A stretch of DNA of 43,504 bases from Chitinophagales bacterium (GTDB lineage Bacteria > Bacteroidota > Bacteroidia > Chitinophagales > Chitinophagaceae), in NCBI GenBank assembly GCA_030832085.1, contig JAURJU010000068.1:1-43504 (forward strand), given 5' to 3'. The notes beneath the pieces were generated by a model that was not told where the DNA came from, ran no database searches, and saw only the letters and a list, made by a program, of their open reading frames with translations. Shown piece by piece: positions 42,671 to 43,504 of the stretch (its first letter is position 1; every line of letters begins with the position of its first letter). The position numbers and the translations under genes were made by a program.

Positions 42671-43171
42671 TTAAAACTTGCTGATTTGGTTTTTCAGCAA
42701 CCTTCTGGCGAAGTGAATCCTGCTTTTGATGGTACCCAATGGCTCAGTCAGCATGTCTGCAATTTCATGGTACTTGTAGCCTTCAAAATACAACATGAAT
42801 GGTTGTTTGAAGATGCTGGGAAGCTCATGGATAGCCTTGTTGATGTCTTTCATCCTCATGGAAGTCTCTGCACCATTGGGAACTGCAGACTGGTTATGAT
42901 CAAGAAGAAATTCGTTGGGACTGTTGTCAAAAATGGTATTCTGCTTGGACTTGCGGCGGTAATTGTTGATGAAGATGTTGCGCATGATGGTGTACAACCA
43001 TGCCTTGATGTTGGTGCCAACACTGTATTTGTCCTGGTTGGACAAAGCGCGGAACATGGTCTCCTGTAGCAGGTCCTTTGCTGTTTCCTGGTCTTTCGTT
43101 AGCGTAACAGCAAAAGGCTTGAGATACTCAGCGTTTTGGAGCAGAAGCTGGTTGAATTCCTGTGTTGACAT
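42671..43171 (-). CDS. ECF-type RNA polymerase sigma factor
   Basis: The 166-residue protein has sigma region 2 (AKDLLQETMFRALSNQDKY, then NIKAWLYTIMRNIFINNYRR) and region 4 (ELPSIFKQPFMLYFEGYKYHEIADML, then GTIKSRIHFARRLL). There is no long C-terminal extension and no adjacent anti-sigma gene. It is 14 bp upstream of crtI on the same strand. Sigma factor plus crtI and crtB is a recurring Bacteroidota carotenoid arrangement, usually with a MerR-type regulator beside it. Two paired inverted repeats lie just upstream of its start. Confidence 0.92.
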   Translation of the reverse strand: MSTQEFNQLLLQNAEYLKPFAVTLTKDQETAKDLLQETMFRALSNQDKYSVGTNIKAWLYTIMRNIFINNYRRKSKQNTIFDNSPNEFLLDHNQSAVPNGAETSMRMKDINKAIHELPSIFKQPFMLYFEGYKYHEIADMLTEPLGTIKSRIHFARRLLKNQISKF

Positions 43172-43174
43172 GCT

Positions 43175-43267
43175 ACTTTGTTTAATTGTTTATTGTGTGA
43201 AGTTAAACAAAGTGATGATAGGTTGCTTCTTTTTTGTTTAATTTTTTTTATTGAAATATTAAACAAA
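43175..43267. promoter_or_regulatory. Two paired palindromic operators upstream of the sigma factor
   Basis: Site A pairs ACTTTGTTTAA (43175-43185) with TTAAACAAAGT (43203-43213). Site B pairs TTTGTTTAAT (43233-43242) with ATTAAACAAA (43258-43267). In both, the shared 9-base cores TTTGTTTAA and TTAAACAAA start 26 bases apart with 17 bases between. Site A sits three bases before the sigma start codon, site B about 60 bases before. The strict repetition of sequence and spacing suggests a dimeric or tetrameric regulator. Confidence 0.65.
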
Positions 43268-43345
43268 CATAAGTAATTGATAATGAATTGATTGGTGATG
43301 ATTTGGGCATGCATCCCCGTAAAATGATGGCTGGCAGGGTTAACA

Positions 43346-43390
43346 ACAATAAAAAATGGGTGATGGGCATTCAACTGCCAGTCACCCATT
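43346..43390 (-). terminator. Rho-independent terminator after the upstream regulator gene
   Basis: AATGGGTGA (43355-43363) and TCACCCATT (43382-43390) pair perfectly, and GGCA/TGCC can pair inside the loop. On the minus strand the stem is followed by TTTTATTG. It lies 20 bases after the stop of the partial minus-strand gene and separates it from the sigma-crtI-crtB unit. Confidence 0.75.
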
Positions 43391-43410
43391 GAAAAAGAAT
43401 AAATATTGCG

Positions 43411-43504
43411 TTAAACCAGGTCTGCGATAAATGATGTTACTTCCTGCAGTGACTTTTTGAAGTGAATTTGTGGCGGAATCTTGTGCTCATAGGTGGCAGC
43501 CAAG
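43411..43504 (-). CDS. C-terminal end of a regulator-like protein (5' partial)
   Basis: Only the last ~31 codons are in the window, ending at the TAA whose complement is 43411-43413. The visible residues include YEHKIPPQIHFKKSLQEV and end in FIADLV. This strand-turn-helix ending resembles the end of a B12-binding or receiver-like alpha/beta domain. The position, directly upstream of the sigma/crtI/crtB genes on the same strand, is where Bacteroidota commonly have a MerR-family regulator with a B12-binding domain. That identity is a guess from context; the fragment is too short to prove it. Confidence 0.4.
   Translation of the reverse strand, partial: LAATYEHKIPPQIHFKKSLQEVTSFIADLV

Noticed and set aside
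1-43504. Mobile elements, tRNA or rRNA genes
   Set aside because: No transposase, integrase, tRNA cloverleaf or rRNA sequence was recognised on either strand, and gene content and composition look uniform.

Overview
The window looks like a chromosomal segment of a Bacteroidota bacterium, most likely Chitinophagaceae or a close relative. The evidence is the gliding lipoproteins GldD and GldH with GldE, a SusC/SusD pair, promoter boxes of the TAnnTTTG type, little use of Shine-Dalgarno sites, an AURKAIP1/COX24-type basic protein beside an RNase G gene, the Bacteroidota-type arginase-like protein, and a sigma/crtI/crtB carotenoid cluster. No insertion sequence, prophage, tRNA, rRNA or CRISPR array was seen. 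Most genes are housekeeping.

Layout. 1-1767: end of an arginine pathway operon (M20 deacetylase, argH). 1782-4782 (minus): gldD, gldE, mutY. 4940-7932 (plus): HU protein, TPR protein, a 31-residue basic protein, RNase G. 8119-13899 (minus): an outer-membrane uptake operon (SusC, SusD, extra lipoprotein) behind an AT-rich 0.55-kb spacer that contains a candidate small RNA with a perfect terminator. 14451-18335: radA, comF, a secreted glutathione peroxidase (minus) and holB; then ricT. 19731-21518 (minus): CPBP protease and cdsA. 21549-24320 (plus): dus, a D-threonine-aldolase-like enzyme, psd. 24394-25852: a HAD nucleotidase and an SDR from a divergent promoter. 25861-28020 (minus): gldH, histidine kinase, response regulator as one operon; then yicC. 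29259-33497: an LpxD-like acyltransferase, an epimerase, pheS and an arginase-like protein. 33545-36979: dacB flanked by G-rich heptamer repeats, then a 15-bp tandem array touching the end of mutL. 37239-40226: a GH3/beta-lactamase fusion. 40249-43504 (minus): crtB, crtI, an ECF sigma factor and the tail of a further regulator.

Themes. Envelope biology dominates: gliding/T9SS parts, nutrient uptake, phospholipid synthesis (cdsA, psd), lipid A-type acylation, and peptidoglycan turnover (dacB, GH3 fusion). DNA maintenance (mutY, radA, holB, mutL) and RNA processing (RNase G, YicC, Dus) are interspersed. The clearest unexplained signals are non-coding. They are paired TTTGTTTAA/TTAAACAAA sites with identical spacing before the carotenoid sigma factor, the repeats around dacB and mutL, and the candidate small RNA before radA.
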